Made by a program: the position numbers and the translations under genes. Source: Aliiglaciecola sp. M165 (GTDB taxonomy: Bacteria > Pseudomonadota > Gammaproteobacteria > Enterobacterales > Alteromonadaceae). From it: a DNA stretch of 64,000 nucleotides. The stretch is from NCBI RefSeq assembly GCF_007197995.1, contig NZ_VKKH01000004.1:558001-622000 (forward strand), given 5' to 3'. Every line of letters starts with the position of its first letter. The stretch's first letter is position 1. The notes under the pieces were generated by a model. It saw only the letters and a list, made by a program, of their open reading frames with translations. It was not told where the DNA came from and searched no databases. Positions 1 to 9,295 of the stretch are shown piece by piece.

Positions 1-1
1 A

Positions 2-517
2 CCCATGCATGTTCGAGCAAGGAAAGGTATTGGCTATCTTCCGCAAGAATCGTCTATTTTTAGGAAGTTAACTGTCTACCAAAATATAATGGCTATTTTG
101 CAGACGCGTAAAGAGCTCAACGCGGCGGAGCGAGAAGAGCAGGCAGACGCCTTGCTCGACGAATTTAATATTAACCACATTAGAAACAGCCAAGGGATGA
201 GTTTATCCGGTGGCGAGCGGCGCCGAGTAGAAATTGCTCGTGCGTTGGCCGCTGATCCAGAATTTATTTTGCTCGATGAACCTTTTGCCGGGGTTGATCC
301 AATCTCTGTGAATGATATAAAAAAAATAATTCAGCATTTAAGAGATCGTGGAATTGGCGTGTTGATAACTGACCACAATGTACGAGAAACACTGGATGTA
401 TGCGAAAAAGCTTATATTGTGAGCCACGGTGAACTTATCGCTTCGGGCAGTGCAGAAGAAGTTTTAAATAATCAACAAGTGAGAGATGTATACCTTGGTG
501 AGCAATTCAAGCTATAG
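2..517 (+). CDS. lptB: LptB, ATPase of the LPS export ABC transporter (5' truncated by window edge)
   Basis: Cytoplasmic ATPase that powers extraction of lipopolysaccharide from the inner membrane with LptFG and the LptCAD bridge. Only the C-terminal 170 or so residues are in the window. The reading frame is open to base 2, and the Walker A half lies upstream. Visible are the Q-loop region (GIGYLPQE), the ABC signature [16 protein letters not shown], Walker B with [13 protein letters not shown] and the H-loop [10 protein letters not shown]. The sequence around [15 protein letters not shown] is typical of LptB rather than of amino-acid transporters. It is followed at 60 bp by rpoN, the conserved gammaproteobacterial order. 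The ATG at base 5 is internal, not the true start. Confidence 0.95.
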   Translation, partial: PMHVRARKGIGYLPQESSIFRKLTVYQNIMAILQTRKELNAAEREEQADALLDEFNINHIRNSQGMSLSGGERRRVEIARALAADPEFILLDEPFAGVDPISVNDIKKIIQHLRDRGIGVLITDHNVRETLDVCEKAYIVSHGELIASGSAEEVLNNQQVRDVYLGEQFKL

Positions 518-576
518 TAAAGGTATTGAAACTTAAACCCGTTATCTGTCTAACAGAGTAAGAAAACAAATTATAA

Positions 577-2049
577 ATGAAGCCCTCGTTACAACTTAAA
601 TTTAGCCAACAACTTACCATGACGCCGCAGTTGCAACAGGCAATCCGGCTGTTGCAGTTGTCTACGCTGGACTTACAACAAGAAATTCAAGAAGCCCTGG
701 ATTCTAATCCACTTTTGGAAGTAGAAGAACTATCAGAAGGTCCTTCGGGCGATGCTGCGTTGTCCGATTCCAATGACAAACTGACAGAAGAAGCGGTAAC
801 CGCTTCTGACAGCCTAGATACCAATGAAGCGCTAGAAAAAGGCGATCTACCAGAAGATCTGCCCATTGATAGCACTTGGGACGAGTACATTAGTGCATCA
901 TCTGCTCCTGCACCTATGAGTTCAGGCGGAGGCGACGACGACCAAATATTTCAAGGTGAAACCAGCGAAAATATTCAAGACCATTTACTATGGCAAATGC
1001 GCCTTACACATTTTTCAGATACCGACATTGCCATTGCAATCGCTATTATCGATTCCATCGATGAGTCAGGTTACTTAACCATCAGTACGGAAGATGTGCT
1101 AAATAGTCTCGATAATGAAGAAATTGAGTTGGACGAAGTGGAATGTGTACTCAAGCGCATTCAAATGTTTGACCCAATCGGATCAGGTTCCAGAACACCT
1201 CAGGAATGTCTGCTAATTCAACTCAATCAGTTCGACAGCAGTACCCCTTGGATTAATGAAGCTAAACTTCTCATTGGCGACTACGCAGATTTACTTGGCA
1301 GTAAAGATTATCGAACCTTGATGCGTAAAACACGTTTGAAAGAAGACGAATTGCGCGAGGCTATGCGTCTTTTGCAAACGCTCAATCCTCGCCCAGGTAG
1401 CGCACTGCTGATAGGCGAGCCAGAATACGTCATTCCAGATGTTTCAGTGATGAAAAAGAACGGCCGTTGGCAAGTGGAGTTAAATCCGGATAGTCTGCCT
1501 AAGCTTAATGTGAATCAGCAATACGCGGCTATGAGTCGAAACGCTAAAAACACCAACGACAGCCAGTTCATTCGCTCTCATATGCAAGAAGCGAAGTGGT
1601 TTATCAAGAGTTTGGAAAGCCGAAACGACACTCTACTCAAAGTGGCAAATTGTATCGTCCAGCAACAAATTGGTTTCTTTGAACATGGTCCAGAAATGAT
1701 GAAACCTATGGTGCTTAACGACGTAGCTGAAATGGTCGATATGCATGAATCAACGATATCTCGTGTCACAACTCAGAAATACATGCACACGCCTCGCGGG
1801 ATTTTTGAACTCAAATATTTCTTCTCTAGCCATGTAGCCACTGATTCTGGCGGAGAATGCTCTTCTACAGCAATTCGAGCTCTGATTAAAAAGCTTGTTG
1901 CTGCAGAATTACCAACTAAACCTCTTAGTGATAGCAAGATTGCTGAGCTGCTGGCAGACCAAGGCATAAAGGTTGCCCGCCGCACCATAGCAAAATACCG
2001 GGAGTCTTTATCGATCCCACCGTCTAACCAACGCAAGAGCCTACTCTAG
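577..2049 (+). CDS. rpoN: RNA polymerase sigma-54 factor
   Basis: Alternative sigma factor that binds -24/-12 promoters and needs AAA+ activators such as the NtrC encoded near the other end of this window. At 490 residues it has the usual length. The glutamine-rich activator-interacting region I is at residues 1-50 (starts [20 protein letters not shown]), followed by an acidic region II to about 130, the core-binding domain, a helix-turn-helix near 385-420, and a C-terminal RpoN box [10 protein letters not shown] at 467-476 that differs from the canonical box only by Ile for Val. The start is the first ATG after lptB, preceded by an AG-rich stretch. It heads the nitrogen-PTS cluster. Confidence 0.98.
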   Translation: MKPSLQLKFSQQLTMTPQLQQAIRLLQLSTLDLQQEIQEALDSNPLLEVEELSEGPSGDAALSDSNDKLTEEAVTASDSLDTNEALEKGDLPEDLPIDSTWDEYISASSAPAPMSSGGGDDDQIFQGETSENIQDHLLWQMRLTHFSDTDIAIAIAIIDSIDESGYLTISTEDVLNSLDNEEIELDEVECVLKRIQMFDPIGSGSRTPQECLLIQLNQFDSSTPWINEAKLLIGDYADLLGSKDYRTLMRKTRLKEDELREAMRLLQTLNPRPGSALLIGEPEYVIPDVSVMKKNGRWQVELNPDSLPKLNVNQQYAAMSRNAKNTNDSQFIRSHMQEAKWFIKSLESRNDTLLKVANCIVQQQIGFFEHGPEMMKPMVLNDVAEMVDMHESTISRVTTQKYMHTPRGIFELKYFFSSHVATDSGGECSSTAIRALIKKLVAAELPTKPLSDSKIAELLADQGIKVARRTIAKYRESLSIPPSNQRKSLL

Positions 2050-2075
2050 GCTCATCAACAGAAGGAAGGCGCTTT

Positions 2076-2363
2076 ATGCAAATTAACCTTACTGGCCATC
2101 ATGTAGACATTACAGATTCTTTGCGAGACTACGTAGACACAAAATTTACCAAACTCGAGCGACATTTTGATCACATTAACAACGTACATGTCATCCTCAA
2201 CGTTGAGAAATTGAATCAGAAAGCTGAGGCCACTGTCCATTTGAAAGGTGGAGAAGTGTTCGCAACATCTGAACATAATGACATGTATGCAGCGATAGAT
2301 AGCTTAATTGACAAACTTGACCGACAAGTGATTAAGCACAAGGAAAAGATTAAGCGCCATTGA
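2076..2363 (+). CDS. hpf: Ribosome hibernation promoting factor, short form
   Basis: Small ribosome-binding protein that in stationary phase stabilises hibernating 100S ribosomes by occupying the mRNA/tRNA channel of the 30S subunit. The 95 residues match the short HPF of enteric bacteria, without the C-terminal dimerisation tail of the long form. The N-terminus MQINLTGHHVDITDSLRDYV and the segment VHLKGGEVFATSEHNDMYAAID are family hallmarks. A strong Shine-Dalgarno (AAGGAAGG) lies about 7 bases before the ATG. It sits 26 bp after rpoN and just before ptsN, its standard location. Confidence 0.96.
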   Translation: MQINLTGHHVDITDSLRDYVDTKFTKLERHFDHINNVHVILNVEKLNQKAEATVHLKGGEVFATSEHNDMYAAIDSLIDKLDRQVIKHKEKIKRH

Positions 2364-2381
2364 CATTGAATTAGACGATTA

Positions 2382-2828
2382 ATGGAAATTAAAGATATAT
2401 TATCCCCTGACTGCACTACCTGTGCAGTTCAGGGCACTAGTAAAAAACGCATCCTAGAAACGATTAGCCAACTCGCAGCACAAAAAATACCTGATATCGA
2501 CCAAGCGACGATCTTAGCTAGCCTTTTGTCCAGAGAGAAGTTGGGCAGTACCGGAATTGGTAATGGCATCGCCCTGCCGCATGGACGATTACAAGGTCTC
2601 AATAAAGTCATGGCATTTTTAGTTACCAGCAAACCTTCGATAGCATTTGATGCCATTGATAATTGTCCTGTCGATATATTTTTCGCTATTTTTGTACCCG
2701 AAGATCAGGCGCAAGGTCATTTGCAAACCTTGGCGACAATCGCGACTAAACTTAGCGACAAGAATGTTGTCAAGACCCTGAGAAAAGCAGACTCGGACAA
2801 AGAACTTTTTGAGGCAATCGTTTTATGA
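2382..2828 (+). CDS. ptsN: PTS IIA-like nitrogen regulatory protein PtsN (EIIA-Ntr)
   Basis: Terminal phosphate acceptor of the nitrogen phosphotransferase chain (EI-Ntr, NPr, EIIA-Ntr). It does not transport sugar but tunes potassium uptake, sigma-54 functions and related targets through its phosphorylation state. The protein has 148 residues, and the active-site histidine is H67 in GIALPHGRL. The start ATG is 18 bp after hpf and its ribosome-binding site is weak, which suggests translation coupled to the operon. The stop codon overlaps the rapZ start by 4 bases (ATGA). Confidence 0.96.
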   Translation: MEIKDILSPDCTTCAVQGTSKKRILETISQLAAQKIPDIDQATILASLLSREKLGSTGIGNGIALPHGRLQGLNKVMAFLVTSKPSIAFDAIDNCPVDIFFAIFVPEDQAQGHLQTLATIATKLSDKNVVKTLRKADSDKELFEAIVL

Positions 2829-3670
2829 AATTGATCATTATTAGCGGTCGCTCTGGCTCAGGAAAATCTATCGCTTTGAGAGCCTTGGAGGATCTTGGCT
2901 ATTATTGTGTAGACAATATCCCAGTCAACTTGTTGCCAACCCTCACCCACACTGTCGTCGACGAATATGATCAAGTGGCAGTTAGTATCGATGTACGGAA
3001 TTTACCCAAAGTGCCCGGAGAACTGGTCGAGATATTAGACTACCTGCCGTCTACTTGGGATATGACAATTGTTTATCTGGATGCCAGTGATGACATGTTG
3101 GTCAAGCGTTTCAGCGAAACACGGCGTTTACATCCTCTATCTAGACAGAACAAATCCTTAGCCGATGCTATTCAAGCTGAAGGGCAACTTTTGGCGCCGA
3201 TAGCAGAACGGGCTGATTTATACCTAGATACAGATAAACTCTCTGTGCACCAATTAGCAGAGTTGATACGCGAGCGGATCCTTGGCAAAAAGAGCTCAAG
3301 ATTGGTTCTGGTATTTGAGTCTTTTGGATTTAAATATGGGATCCCCAAAGATGCTGACTATGTGTTTGACGCACGTTTTTTACCTAATCCTCATTGGGAA
3401 CCTGATTTAAAGCATCTTACGGGCTTAGATACACCCGTCGAAATCTTTTTGGGTTCACAGCCCATAGTGACTAAATTTATCTGGCAGATCCAAAACCTCA
3501 TCTCCACTTGGTTGCCTCACCTTGAGCGCAATAATCGCAGTTATGTCACTGTCGCTATTGGTTGCACGGGCGGGCAGCACCGTTCAGTATATGTCACCGA
3601 ATCTTTAGCAAAAACCTTCGAAACCTCTCATCCTGACGTACAAATTCGCCACCGTGAGCTTAATCGTTAA
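2825..3670 (+). CDS. rapZ: RapZ, RNase adapter / nucleotide-binding protein
   Basis: RNA-binding P-loop protein that in enterobacteria delivers the sRNA GlmZ to RNase E and so controls glucosamine-6-phosphate synthase. The 281-residue protein shows a Walker A motif GRSGSGKS at residues 8-15, the segment GYYCVDNIPVNLLP shortly after it, and the C-terminal RNA-binding signature GCTGGQHRSVYVTESLA. The gene overlaps ptsN by 4 bases and ends one base into ptsO, which indicates tight translational coupling. Whether a GlmZ-like sRNA exists in this organism cannot be told from here. Confidence 0.97.
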   Translation: MKLIIISGRSGSGKSIALRALEDLGYYCVDNIPVNLLPTLTHTVVDEYDQVAVSIDVRNLPKVPGELVEILDYLPSTWDMTIVYLDASDDMLVKRFSETRRLHPLSRQNKSLADAIQAEGQLLAPIAERADLYLDTDKLSVHQLAELIRERILGKKSSRLVLVFESFGFKYGIPKDADYVFDARFLPNPHWEPDLKHLTGLDTPVEIFLGSQPIVTKFIWQIQNLISTWLPHLERNNRSYVTVAIGCTGGQHRSVYVTESLAKTFETSHPDVQIRHRELNR

Positions 3671-3942
3671 TGCGTTTTGAAAAGCAAATACTGATTGTTA
3701 ATAAGCTCGGTTTGCACGCACGAGCTGCAACTCAGTTGGTGCAGCTAGCCAATCGATTTGATGCACAAGTGACATTAAAACAAGGTGAAAAGTCTGCTTC
3801 TGCTAATAGCGTGTTAGGACTGATGATGCTGGAAAGCTCGCAAGGAAAACAGGTCACCGTGATCAGCGAAGGAAAGGATGCGGAACCTGCATTAGAGGCA
3901 ATTGAAAAGCTCATTGCTGAGCGCTTTAACGAAGACGAGTGA
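3670..3942 (+). CDS. ptsO: NPr, phosphocarrier protein of the nitrogen PTS
   Basis: HPr-like protein that passes phosphate from PtsP to PtsN. It has 90 residues, the phosphorylatable histidine H16 lies in NKLGLHARAATQLV, and the second HPr signature is SANSVLGLMMLESS. It begins within the stop codon of rapZ (TAATG), so it is translated by reinitiation. It is the last gene of the rpoN cluster. The 118 bases before mgtE hold no obvious terminator, so read-through into mgtE is possible. Confidence 0.96.
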   Translation: MRFEKQILIVNKLGLHARAATQLVQLANRFDAQVTLKQGEKSASANSVLGLMMLESSQGKQVTVISEGKDAEPALEAIEKLIAERFNEDE

Positions 3943-4060
3943 ATCTTATAAGATAGTTGTCGGTTAAATTAATCCATCAATCTAAAAGATAATTGCTGAC
4001 CTGTGCAACTCTCTCCTCTAAACTATTAAAAGCAATGAGTTTTTAATGGTTTAATCTTCC

Positions 4061-5419
4061 GTGGCAGAAGCACTCGAAATCAAACATGCACAAAGTCAAC
4101 TGCAAGCGATTAATCTCGCTTTGAGCAGTGGCCGTTTCGTGCATGTACGTAAATTGCTTCACGAAATGCCAGCAAGTGATGTAGCGCTTCTTCTAGAATC
4201 ATCGCCTTTTAAAGCACGGACAGAGCTTTGGAATATGCTCGATGATGATTTTCATGGTGACGTATTAGAAGAGCTTTCAGAAGATGTCCGTAACGGCATT
4301 ATCAGCCAGATGGTGCCAGAAAAAGTCGTTGATGCCCTCGAAGACATGGACATCGATGACATCGCTGAAACACTCAGTACCCTGCCGCAGTCGGTCAGCC
4401 AAGACGTCCTAGAATCCATGGATGAACAGGATCGCCAACGCGCCGAAAAGGCCCTTTCATATGGTGAGGATACTGCTGGGTTCATCATGAATACCGACAC
4501 CATCACTTTAAGAGCAGATGTCAACATTGATGTAATTTTGCGATATCTGCGTTTAAAAGGTGAGATCCCGGAGACAACTGACACCTTCTACGTTGTGAGT
4601 CGTAACGATAAATTTATCGGTACGATACCCGTAACAAAGCTTCTCACTGCACTGCCTGAATTGAAAGTCGAAGACTTGATGAATGAAGACGCCGAAGCAA
4701 TCCCTGTGGATATGCCAGAGAGTGACGTCGCCAAATTGTTTGAACGCTATAACTGGTTATCTGCGCCTGTCGTCGACGAGAACAACCAACTGTTAGGTCG
4801 TATCACTATTGATGATGTAGTTGATATCATCCGAGAAGATGCAGAGCACTCCATGATGAGCATGGCGGGTTTGGATGATGAAGAGGACACTTTTGCACCT
4901 GTCGTGCAAAGTACCCAAAGGCGTTCGATTTGGCTGGCAGTCAATCTGTTGACCGCATTGATGGCGGCAGCAGTCAGTGACCTATTCGAAGCGACATTAA
5001 GTCAATTAGCAGTGTTGGCCATCCTCAATACAATAGTGCCAAGTATGGGCGGTGTTGCAGGAAATCAGACACTCACACTCGTTATCAGGGGGATGGCGTT
5101 GGGTCATGTTAGCGAAAGCAACTCCCGCTCATTGATCGCTAAGGAATTGGCAATAGGTTTTTTCAATGGTGCCATTTGGGCTATTTTCATTGCGTCAGTC
5201 ATCGCCTTATGGAAACAAGATTGGATGCTGGGCGCTGTCATTGCCTTTGCGATGATGATAAATATGATAGCTGCAGGATTGGCTGGAGCGACACTTCCTT
5301 TGATTATGAAGAGGCTCAAAATAGACCCTGCTTTGGCTGGTAGTGTTATTTTAACGACGATCACTGACGTTGTCGGCATTTTTGCATTCTTAGGCACTGC
5401 AACGCTATTCCTTCTCTAA
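4061..5419 (+). CDS. mgtE: Magnesium transporter MgtE
   Basis: Inner-membrane Mg2+ channel gated by cytoplasmic magnesium. In order it has an N-terminal helical MgtE_N domain (about residues 30-130, e.g. ELSEDVRNGIISQMVPEKVVDAL), a CBS pair (about 135-260, ending GRITIDDVVDIIREDAEHSM) and a C-terminal block of five membrane helices (about 290-450) with the pore-like stretch NTIVPSMGGVAGNQTLTL. The only start consistent with the frame is GTG at 4061, because an in-frame stop lies 9 bases upstream. No good Shine-Dalgarno is visible. The length of 452 is normal. Confidence 0.95.
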   Translation: MAEALEIKHAQSQLQAINLALSSGRFVHVRKLLHEMPASDVALLLESSPFKARTELWNMLDDDFHGDVLEELSEDVRNGIISQMVPEKVVDALEDMDIDDIAETLSTLPQSVSQDVLESMDEQDRQRAEKALSYGEDTAGFIMNTDTITLRADVNIDVILRYLRLKGEIPETTDTFYVVSRNDKFIGTIPVTKLLTALPELKVEDLMNEDAEAIPVDMPESDVAKLFERYNWLSAPVVDENNQLLGRITIDDVVDIIREDAEHSMMSMAGLDDEEDTFAPVVQSTQRRSIWLAVNLLTALMAAAVSDLFEATLSQLAVLAILNTIVPSMGGVAGNQTLTLVIRGMALGHVSESNSRSLIAKELAIGFFNGAIWAIFIASVIALWKQDWMLGAVIAFAMMINMIAAGLAGATLPLIMKRLKIDPALAGSVILTTITDVVGIFAFLGTATLFLL

Positions 5420-5468
5420 CACCTAGCGGAGAAAACCAATTTCTCACTTAACGACCATTTTATATACG

Positions 5469-6302
5469 TTGATGGCTCTCGTGGCGTTCGCCGGAAATTC
5501 ACTGATTTGCCGACTGGCATTGGCCGAGCAGACCATAGATGCGACTAGCTTTACTGTACTCAGAGTCATTTCTGGTGCTGCAATGCTTAGCACACTGGTA
5601 TTGTTTTCGCGCTTAAAGACAAGGCGTGCTCTGAGCAAGTCTACACCTCAGGGTAGTTGGGCAGGAGCAATCGCTTTATTTCTCTATGCCACGGCGTTTT
5701 CGTATGCCTATATTGAACTCAATACCGGGATGGGCGCACTAATACTTTTTAGTAGTGTGCAAATAACTATGATTCTCGTCAGCATTGTTAAAGGTAATCG
5801 ATTGAGTTCACTAGAATGGTTAGGATTTATCATTGCGATGAGTGGATTCGTTTATTTAGTGCTGCCAGGCATCAATGCACCTTCGATTCTTGGCAGTGTG
5901 CTAATGATATTATCTGGCGTTGCCTGGGGCATCTACTCTCTCGTTGGAGCTAAGTCAACCGATGCGTTGGCCGACACGAGCGCAAATTTTCGTCGCGCGT
6001 CAGTGTTATCACTAATTTTGCTTCCGGTATTAGTTATTAATGCAAGCTTCTCAATCGAGGGCGCATTTTACGCTGCACTTTCTGGCGCGGTGACCTCAGG
6101 GCTAGGTTATGCGATTTGGTATAGAGTATTACCTCAGTTGCGAGCAAACGTCGCAGCTGTTAGCCAGCTGAGTGTTCCTGTACTTGCAACACTGGGAGGA
6201 TGGATTGTACTAAGTGAAACGCTATCTTTATCATTTATGATAGCCTCCGGGGTTATTATAAGTGGTATTGCCATGGTGATATTTGCTAGGTCGGCGAGTT
6301 GA
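5469..6302 (+). CDS. EamA/DMT-family transporter
   Basis: Ten-helix drug/metabolite transporter-type inner-membrane protein with two EamA halves. Substrate unknown; relatives export amino acids or metabolites. The annotated start is TTG 5469 or ATG 5472, giving about 277 residues, but no ribosome-binding site sits before it. The frame stays open upstream and reads on as helix-like sequence to an ATT at 5439, which is preceded by GCGGAG at 5426-5431 with about 7 bases spacing. An ATT start, giving about 287 residues and a complete first helix, is therefore plausible. It lies 50 bp after mgtE and converges with galK. Confidence 0.85.
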   Translation: MMALVAFAGNSLICRLALAEQTIDATSFTVLRVISGAAMLSTLVLFSRLKTRRALSKSTPQGSWAGAIALFLYATAFSYAYIELNTGMGALILFSSVQITMILVSIVKGNRLSSLEWLGFIIAMSGFVYLVLPGINAPSILGSVLMILSGVAWGIYSLVGAKSTDALADTSANFRRASVLSLILLPVLVINASFSIEGAFYAALSGAVTSGLGYAIWYRVLPQLRANVAAVSQLSVPVLATLGGWIVLSETLSLSFMIASGVIISGIAMVIFARSAS

Positions 6303-6330
6303 CCCCAATCAGGGATTAGGGTTAGTTAAT
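6303..6330. repeat. Partial copy of dispersed repeat family A
   Basis: The segment between the convergent stops of the EamA gene and galK contains ACCCCAATCAGGGATTAG. Its complement, CTAATCCCTGATTGGGGT, matches the CTTATCCGGGATTGGGGT core seen at 20465 and 41862 at about 14 of 18 positions. Confidence 0.45.
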
Positions 6331-7482
6331 CTCTCCTGCTCCTGGACTGGCTTTACAAATATACACGTCTGCTTGGTAACCGGTTTGCGCCGTGTAGCTA
6401 TCATTTAGTTTGGTGACGGCGTTTTCAACCATATCGTGCGGCAATAGCGCCACAACACATCCACCAAACCCACCACCCGTCATTCTTATTCCACCATTAT
6501 TTCCAATTATCTGACTCAAGGTTTCAACGATATAGTCTATGGGTTTTACGGTGATTTCAAAGTCATCGCGCATCGATGCGTGAGACTTTGCCATCAGATC
6601 AGACAACTGCGCATAATCGGCATTTTCTAGAGCAACAGCAGCTTTAAGTGTACGTTCGTTTTCAGAAACCACATGGTGAGCCCGACGATAAACAACTTCC
6701 GGTAACATTCCTTTGCTGTTTTCCAAAGACTCTAAGCTAATATCTCGAAGCGCGGGCACCCCTAAAATAGCTGCGGCTTGCTCACATTGTTCACGCCGCG
6801 TGTTGTATTCAGAATCAACTAAGCCACGTTTAACATTAGAGTTTATGATCATCACACTGAGATCATCAGGCATCTTGATTAATTTTGTGTGCAAGGTACG
6901 ACAATCAAGTAGCAAAGCGTTTGATGCTTCGCCACAAGCGCTCACCATTTGATCCATTATCCCGCAATTGCAGCCAACAAACTGATTTTCAGCTTCCTGG
7001 CCATTTAGCGCTACATCCTCTTTGCTGATAGGTAAATCATACAACAGCCGAAAAGTTTCACCTACAGCGACCTCCAGCGATGCTGAAGAGCTCAATCCTG
7101 CTCCCTGAGGTACATTGCCGGTGATCACCATGTCCGCTCCTTGGAATTTCAATCCTTTGAGCACAAGATGCTTCACAACACCTCTGACATAATTGCTCCA
7201 AAGTTGATCTGGATGACTTTGAATCGAATCACTAATTTCGAATTCATCGGTTTGGTTTTCGTAATCCGCAGCCACCGCTCTTACTACCTTGTCCTTTCTG
7301 GGCGTTACTGCGATGAGAGTTTGATAATCGATCGCGCAAGGCAATACAAAGCCGTCATTATAATCGGTATGTTCTCCAATCAGGTTTACCCTTCCCGGTG
7401 CTTGAAAAATTCGCGCAGGTTGCGCCCCAAAGTGACTGGTGAAATTTTCCTTAAGTCCTTTAAGAATGCTTTGATTGATCAT
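6322..7482 (-). CDS. galK: Galactokinase
   Basis: Phosphorylates galactose to galactose-1-phosphate, the first committed step of the Leloir pathway. GHMP-kinase motifs are all present: the galactokinase signature [19 protein letters not shown], the phosphate loop [11 protein letters not shown] and the C-terminal [13 protein letters not shown]. The start is set at 7482 ([14 protein letters not shown]) rather than at a longer upstream possibility, because AGGGGAG, formed by the last codons of galT, lies directly before it and the reading then matches the family N-terminus. The gene starts 4 bases after the galT stop, so the two are coupled. The length is 386 residues. Confidence 0.96.
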   Translation of the reverse strand: MINQSILKGLKENFTSHFGAQPARIFQAPGRVNLIGEHTDYNDGFVLPCAIDYQTLIAVTPRKDKVVRAVAADYENQTDEFEISDSIQSHPDQLWSNYVRGVVKHLVLKGLKFQGADMVITGNVPQGAGLSSSASLEVAVGETFRLLYDLPISKEDVALNGQEAENQFVGCNCGIMDQMVSACGEASNALLLDCRTLHTKLIKMPDDLSVMIINSNVKRGLVDSEYNTRREQCEQAAAILGVPALRDISLESLENSKGMLPEVVYRRAHHVVSENERTLKAAVALENADYAQLSDLMAKSHASMRDDFEITVKPIDYIVETLSQIIGNNGGIRMTGGGFGGCVVALLPHDMVENAVTKLNDSYTAQTGYQADVYICKASPGAGEIN

Positions 7483-7486
7483 TCTA

Positions 7487-8533
7487 TCACTCCCCTGTTG
7501 CCTTATAATGAATATCACTAAGGGCTTGTAGCCTCTGCGCAGCCTGTTCAGGCGTCAGATCACGTTGTGGCTCAGCCATCATTTCGTAACCCACCATGAA
7601 CTTGCGAACACTAGCCGAGCGGAGCAAAGGCGGATAGAAGTGTGCGTGTAGTTGCCAATAAGGGCTCTCTTGACCATTGTTAGGTGCCCCGTGCCACCCC
7701 ATAGAATAGGGGAAAGAACATTGGAATAAATTGTCGTAGCGACTAGTGAGTTTTTTCAGAATATCAGCCAAATCGGATTTCTGTATTTGATTCAATTGAG
7801 GCATTCTTTGGCAGGCGAATTTTGGCATTAATAATGTTTCAAATGGCCACGCTGCCCAATAGGGCACCACGGCAATCCAGTGCTCAGTTTCAGCCACAGT
7901 GCGAGTGCCTTTTGCCGATTCTTTTTGAGCATAATCTAGCAGCATCGACGTGCCATGCTTTTGGTAATAAAGTTGCTGATTTTTGTCCGCTTTTTCTACT
8001 TCAACCGGAATAAAGTCGTTTGCCCATATTTGTCCATGAGGATGTGGGTTAGAGCACCCCATCGCGGCGCCTTTGTTCTCAAAAACCTGCACCCAGATAT
8101 AGTCTTCGGCCAGCTCTTCTACTTGTTCACACCAAGTCGACACAACTTCTTCTAGGGCATTGTGTGACATTTCTGGCAAAGACTTATCATGATCTGGCGA
8201 AAAGCAAATAACTCGACTGGTCCCTCGTGCAGAATTGAGCGTAAAGAGGTCATCATTTTCCTCATTAGAAGCAGGTGTGTCAGTCATCAATGCCGCAAAG
8301 TCATTGGTGAACACAAACGTCCCCTGATAGTCAGGGTTAACCTCTCCGTTAATACGAGTATTACGTGCACATAAGTAACACGTGGGATCGTGACTTTGAC
8401 CTTTTTCTTGCTCAGTTTTTTCTACTTGTCCTTGCCATGGACGCTTTGCCCGATGAGGGGAGACCAATACCCACTCTCCTGTCAACGGATTGAGTCTTCG
8501 ATGTGGGTGATCTACAGGATTAAAATTAGTCAT
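7487..8533 (-). CDS. galT: Galactose-1-phosphate uridylyltransferase
   Basis: Exchanges UMP between UDP-glucose and galactose-1-phosphate. The 348-residue protein aligns closely to the E. coli type: N-terminus [20 protein letters not shown], zinc-type cysteines C52 and C55 in TCYLCARN, and the active-site segment [10 protein letters not shown] with H164 and the nucleophile H166. The ATG at 8533 is chosen over the TTG four codons upstream because it matches the family start exactly and has GGA 7 bases before it. galE is not in the window. A promoter lies at 8582-8609. Confidence 0.96.
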   Translation of the reverse strand: MTNFNPVDHPHRRLNPLTGEWVLVSPHRAKRPWQGQVEKTEQEKGQSHDPTCYLCARNTRINGEVNPDYQGTFVFTNDFAALMTDTPASNEENDDLFTLNSARGTSRVICFSPDHDKSLPEMSHNALEEVVSTWCEQVEELAEDYIWVQVFENKGAAMGCSNPHPHGQIWANDFIPVEVEKADKNQQLYYQKHGTSMLLDYAQKESAKGTRTVAETEHWIAVVPYWAAWPFETLLMPKFACQRMPQLNQIQKSDLADILKKLTSRYDNLFQCSFPYSMGWHGAPNNGQESPYWQLHAHFYPPLLRSASVRKFMVGYEMMAEPQRDLTPEQAAQRLQALSDIHYKATGE

Positions 8534-8581
8534 AGTTACGTCCAAAAACGCGCAAAAAGATAAACCTTCAATATAAATACT

Positions 8582-8609
8582 ATTATATTATTAATATGAA
8601 TTCTGTAAA
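8582..8609 (-). promoter_or_regulatory. Predicted sigma-70 promoter of galTK
   Basis: On the minus strand TTTACA is followed after exactly 16 bases by a perfect TATAAT. Transcription would start near 8575, leaving a leader of about 40 bases before the galT ATG. The surrounding DNA is very AT-rich. No operator for a Gal repressor was recognised. Confidence 0.5.
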
Positions 8610-8671
8610 CAATTTAATTAGATTAGTCGCTGATTGATTATTTGACGAATTTAGTCATGAAATTAGAATAC

Positions 8672-8701
8672 TACCAATCCACTCAAAGAAGTGGATTGGT
8701 A
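8672..8701. repeat. Palindrome of dispersed repeat family B
   Basis: Perfect 11-base arms TACCAATCCAC and GTGGATTGGTA around the loop TCAAAGAA. Related copies occur at 29401-29443 and 34461-34486. It lies between the FMN flavoprotein gene and galT and has no T-run typical of a terminator. Confidence 0.7.
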
Positions 8702-8705
8702 TCAA

Positions 8706-8730
8706 TAACCTCAATCCCGGATTGAGGTTA
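8706..8730. repeat. Perfect palindrome of repeat family A type
   Basis: Arms TAACCTCAATCC and GGATTGAGGTTA are exactly complementary with one central base. The arm resembles the TAACCCCAATCCCGGATAAG unit found at 20253, 20465 and 41862. It lies 4 bases after a family B palindrome. Confidence 0.65.
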
Positions 8731-8764
8731 AATAGACAATTAAACGGGTTACGATGAGTCATTG

Positions 8765-8788
8765 AAAAAACGGCGTTTTTCAGCGCCG
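8765..8788 (-). terminator. Rho-independent terminator after the flavoprotein gene
   Basis: Minus-strand reading gives CGGCG, an 8-base loop, CGCCG and then six T. It lies about 22 bases past the stop codon at 8811 and separates the arcB-side transcript from galTK. Confidence 0.7.
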
Positions 8789-8810
8789 AAATATCTTGTG
8801 CTTGATGAGA

Positions 8811-9269
8811 TTATTTGAGTCTGTAGGTTTTCTTAGCAGAATCGACTTGCTCTTGCTCGCTGATGTTCGGAAAAAAAGAGTAACTTGGTGCAATTATCTT
8901 CGATACACGATCCACTTTAATACTAAAGATGCCTGCAACGGGATACTGCCCCTTGGTCAATTGAGCGATAATAGCTATCCTTTCTTCATATCCATTGTTC
9001 TTTTGCTCGAGATAGGTTGCTCTTCCGTAAACTTTGTAACCTTTTTGCTTAAATATATGTATAAAGCTTACACATACCTTTGGGTTGGCTTTGATGTTTC
9101 TGGCGCTATGCGGAGAAGCAATATTAGCGATGATAATCTCGTCGTCGTGATACACCGTAAAAATCTCTTTCGGTGATACGTTAGGCTGACCGTCAGAATC
9201 AACCGTTGCCAACCAACAAAGAACGCTTTCTTGGGCTGATGCGATTACCTGACGATCGAGTATTGCCAA
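8811..9269 (-). CDS. Pyridoxamine 5'-phosphate oxidase-related FMN-binding protein
   Basis: Small flavin-binding split-barrel protein. The segment SVLCWLATVDSDGQPNVSPKE is typical of the pyridoxamine-phosphate-oxidase-like superfamily, but the length (152 residues) and lack of PdxH signatures argue against vitamin B6 synthesis itself. The exact substrate is unknown. The start is placed at TTG 9269, where GGGGAG lies 7 bases upstream. The TTG five codons earlier would have this Shine-Dalgarno inside the gene. It begins 26 bases after the arcB stop, so it is probably the last gene of the arcB transcript. Confidence 0.82.
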   Translation of the reverse strand: MAILDRQVIASAQESVLCWLATVDSDGQPNVSPKEIFTVYHDDEIIIANIASPHSARNIKANPKVCVSFIHIFKQKGYKVYGRATYLEQKNNGYEERIAIIAQLTKGQYPVAGIFSIKVDRVSKIIAPSYSFFPNISEQEQVDSAKKTYRLK

Positions 9270-9295
9270 TAGTTGTCTCCCCAAACGAATCCCAA

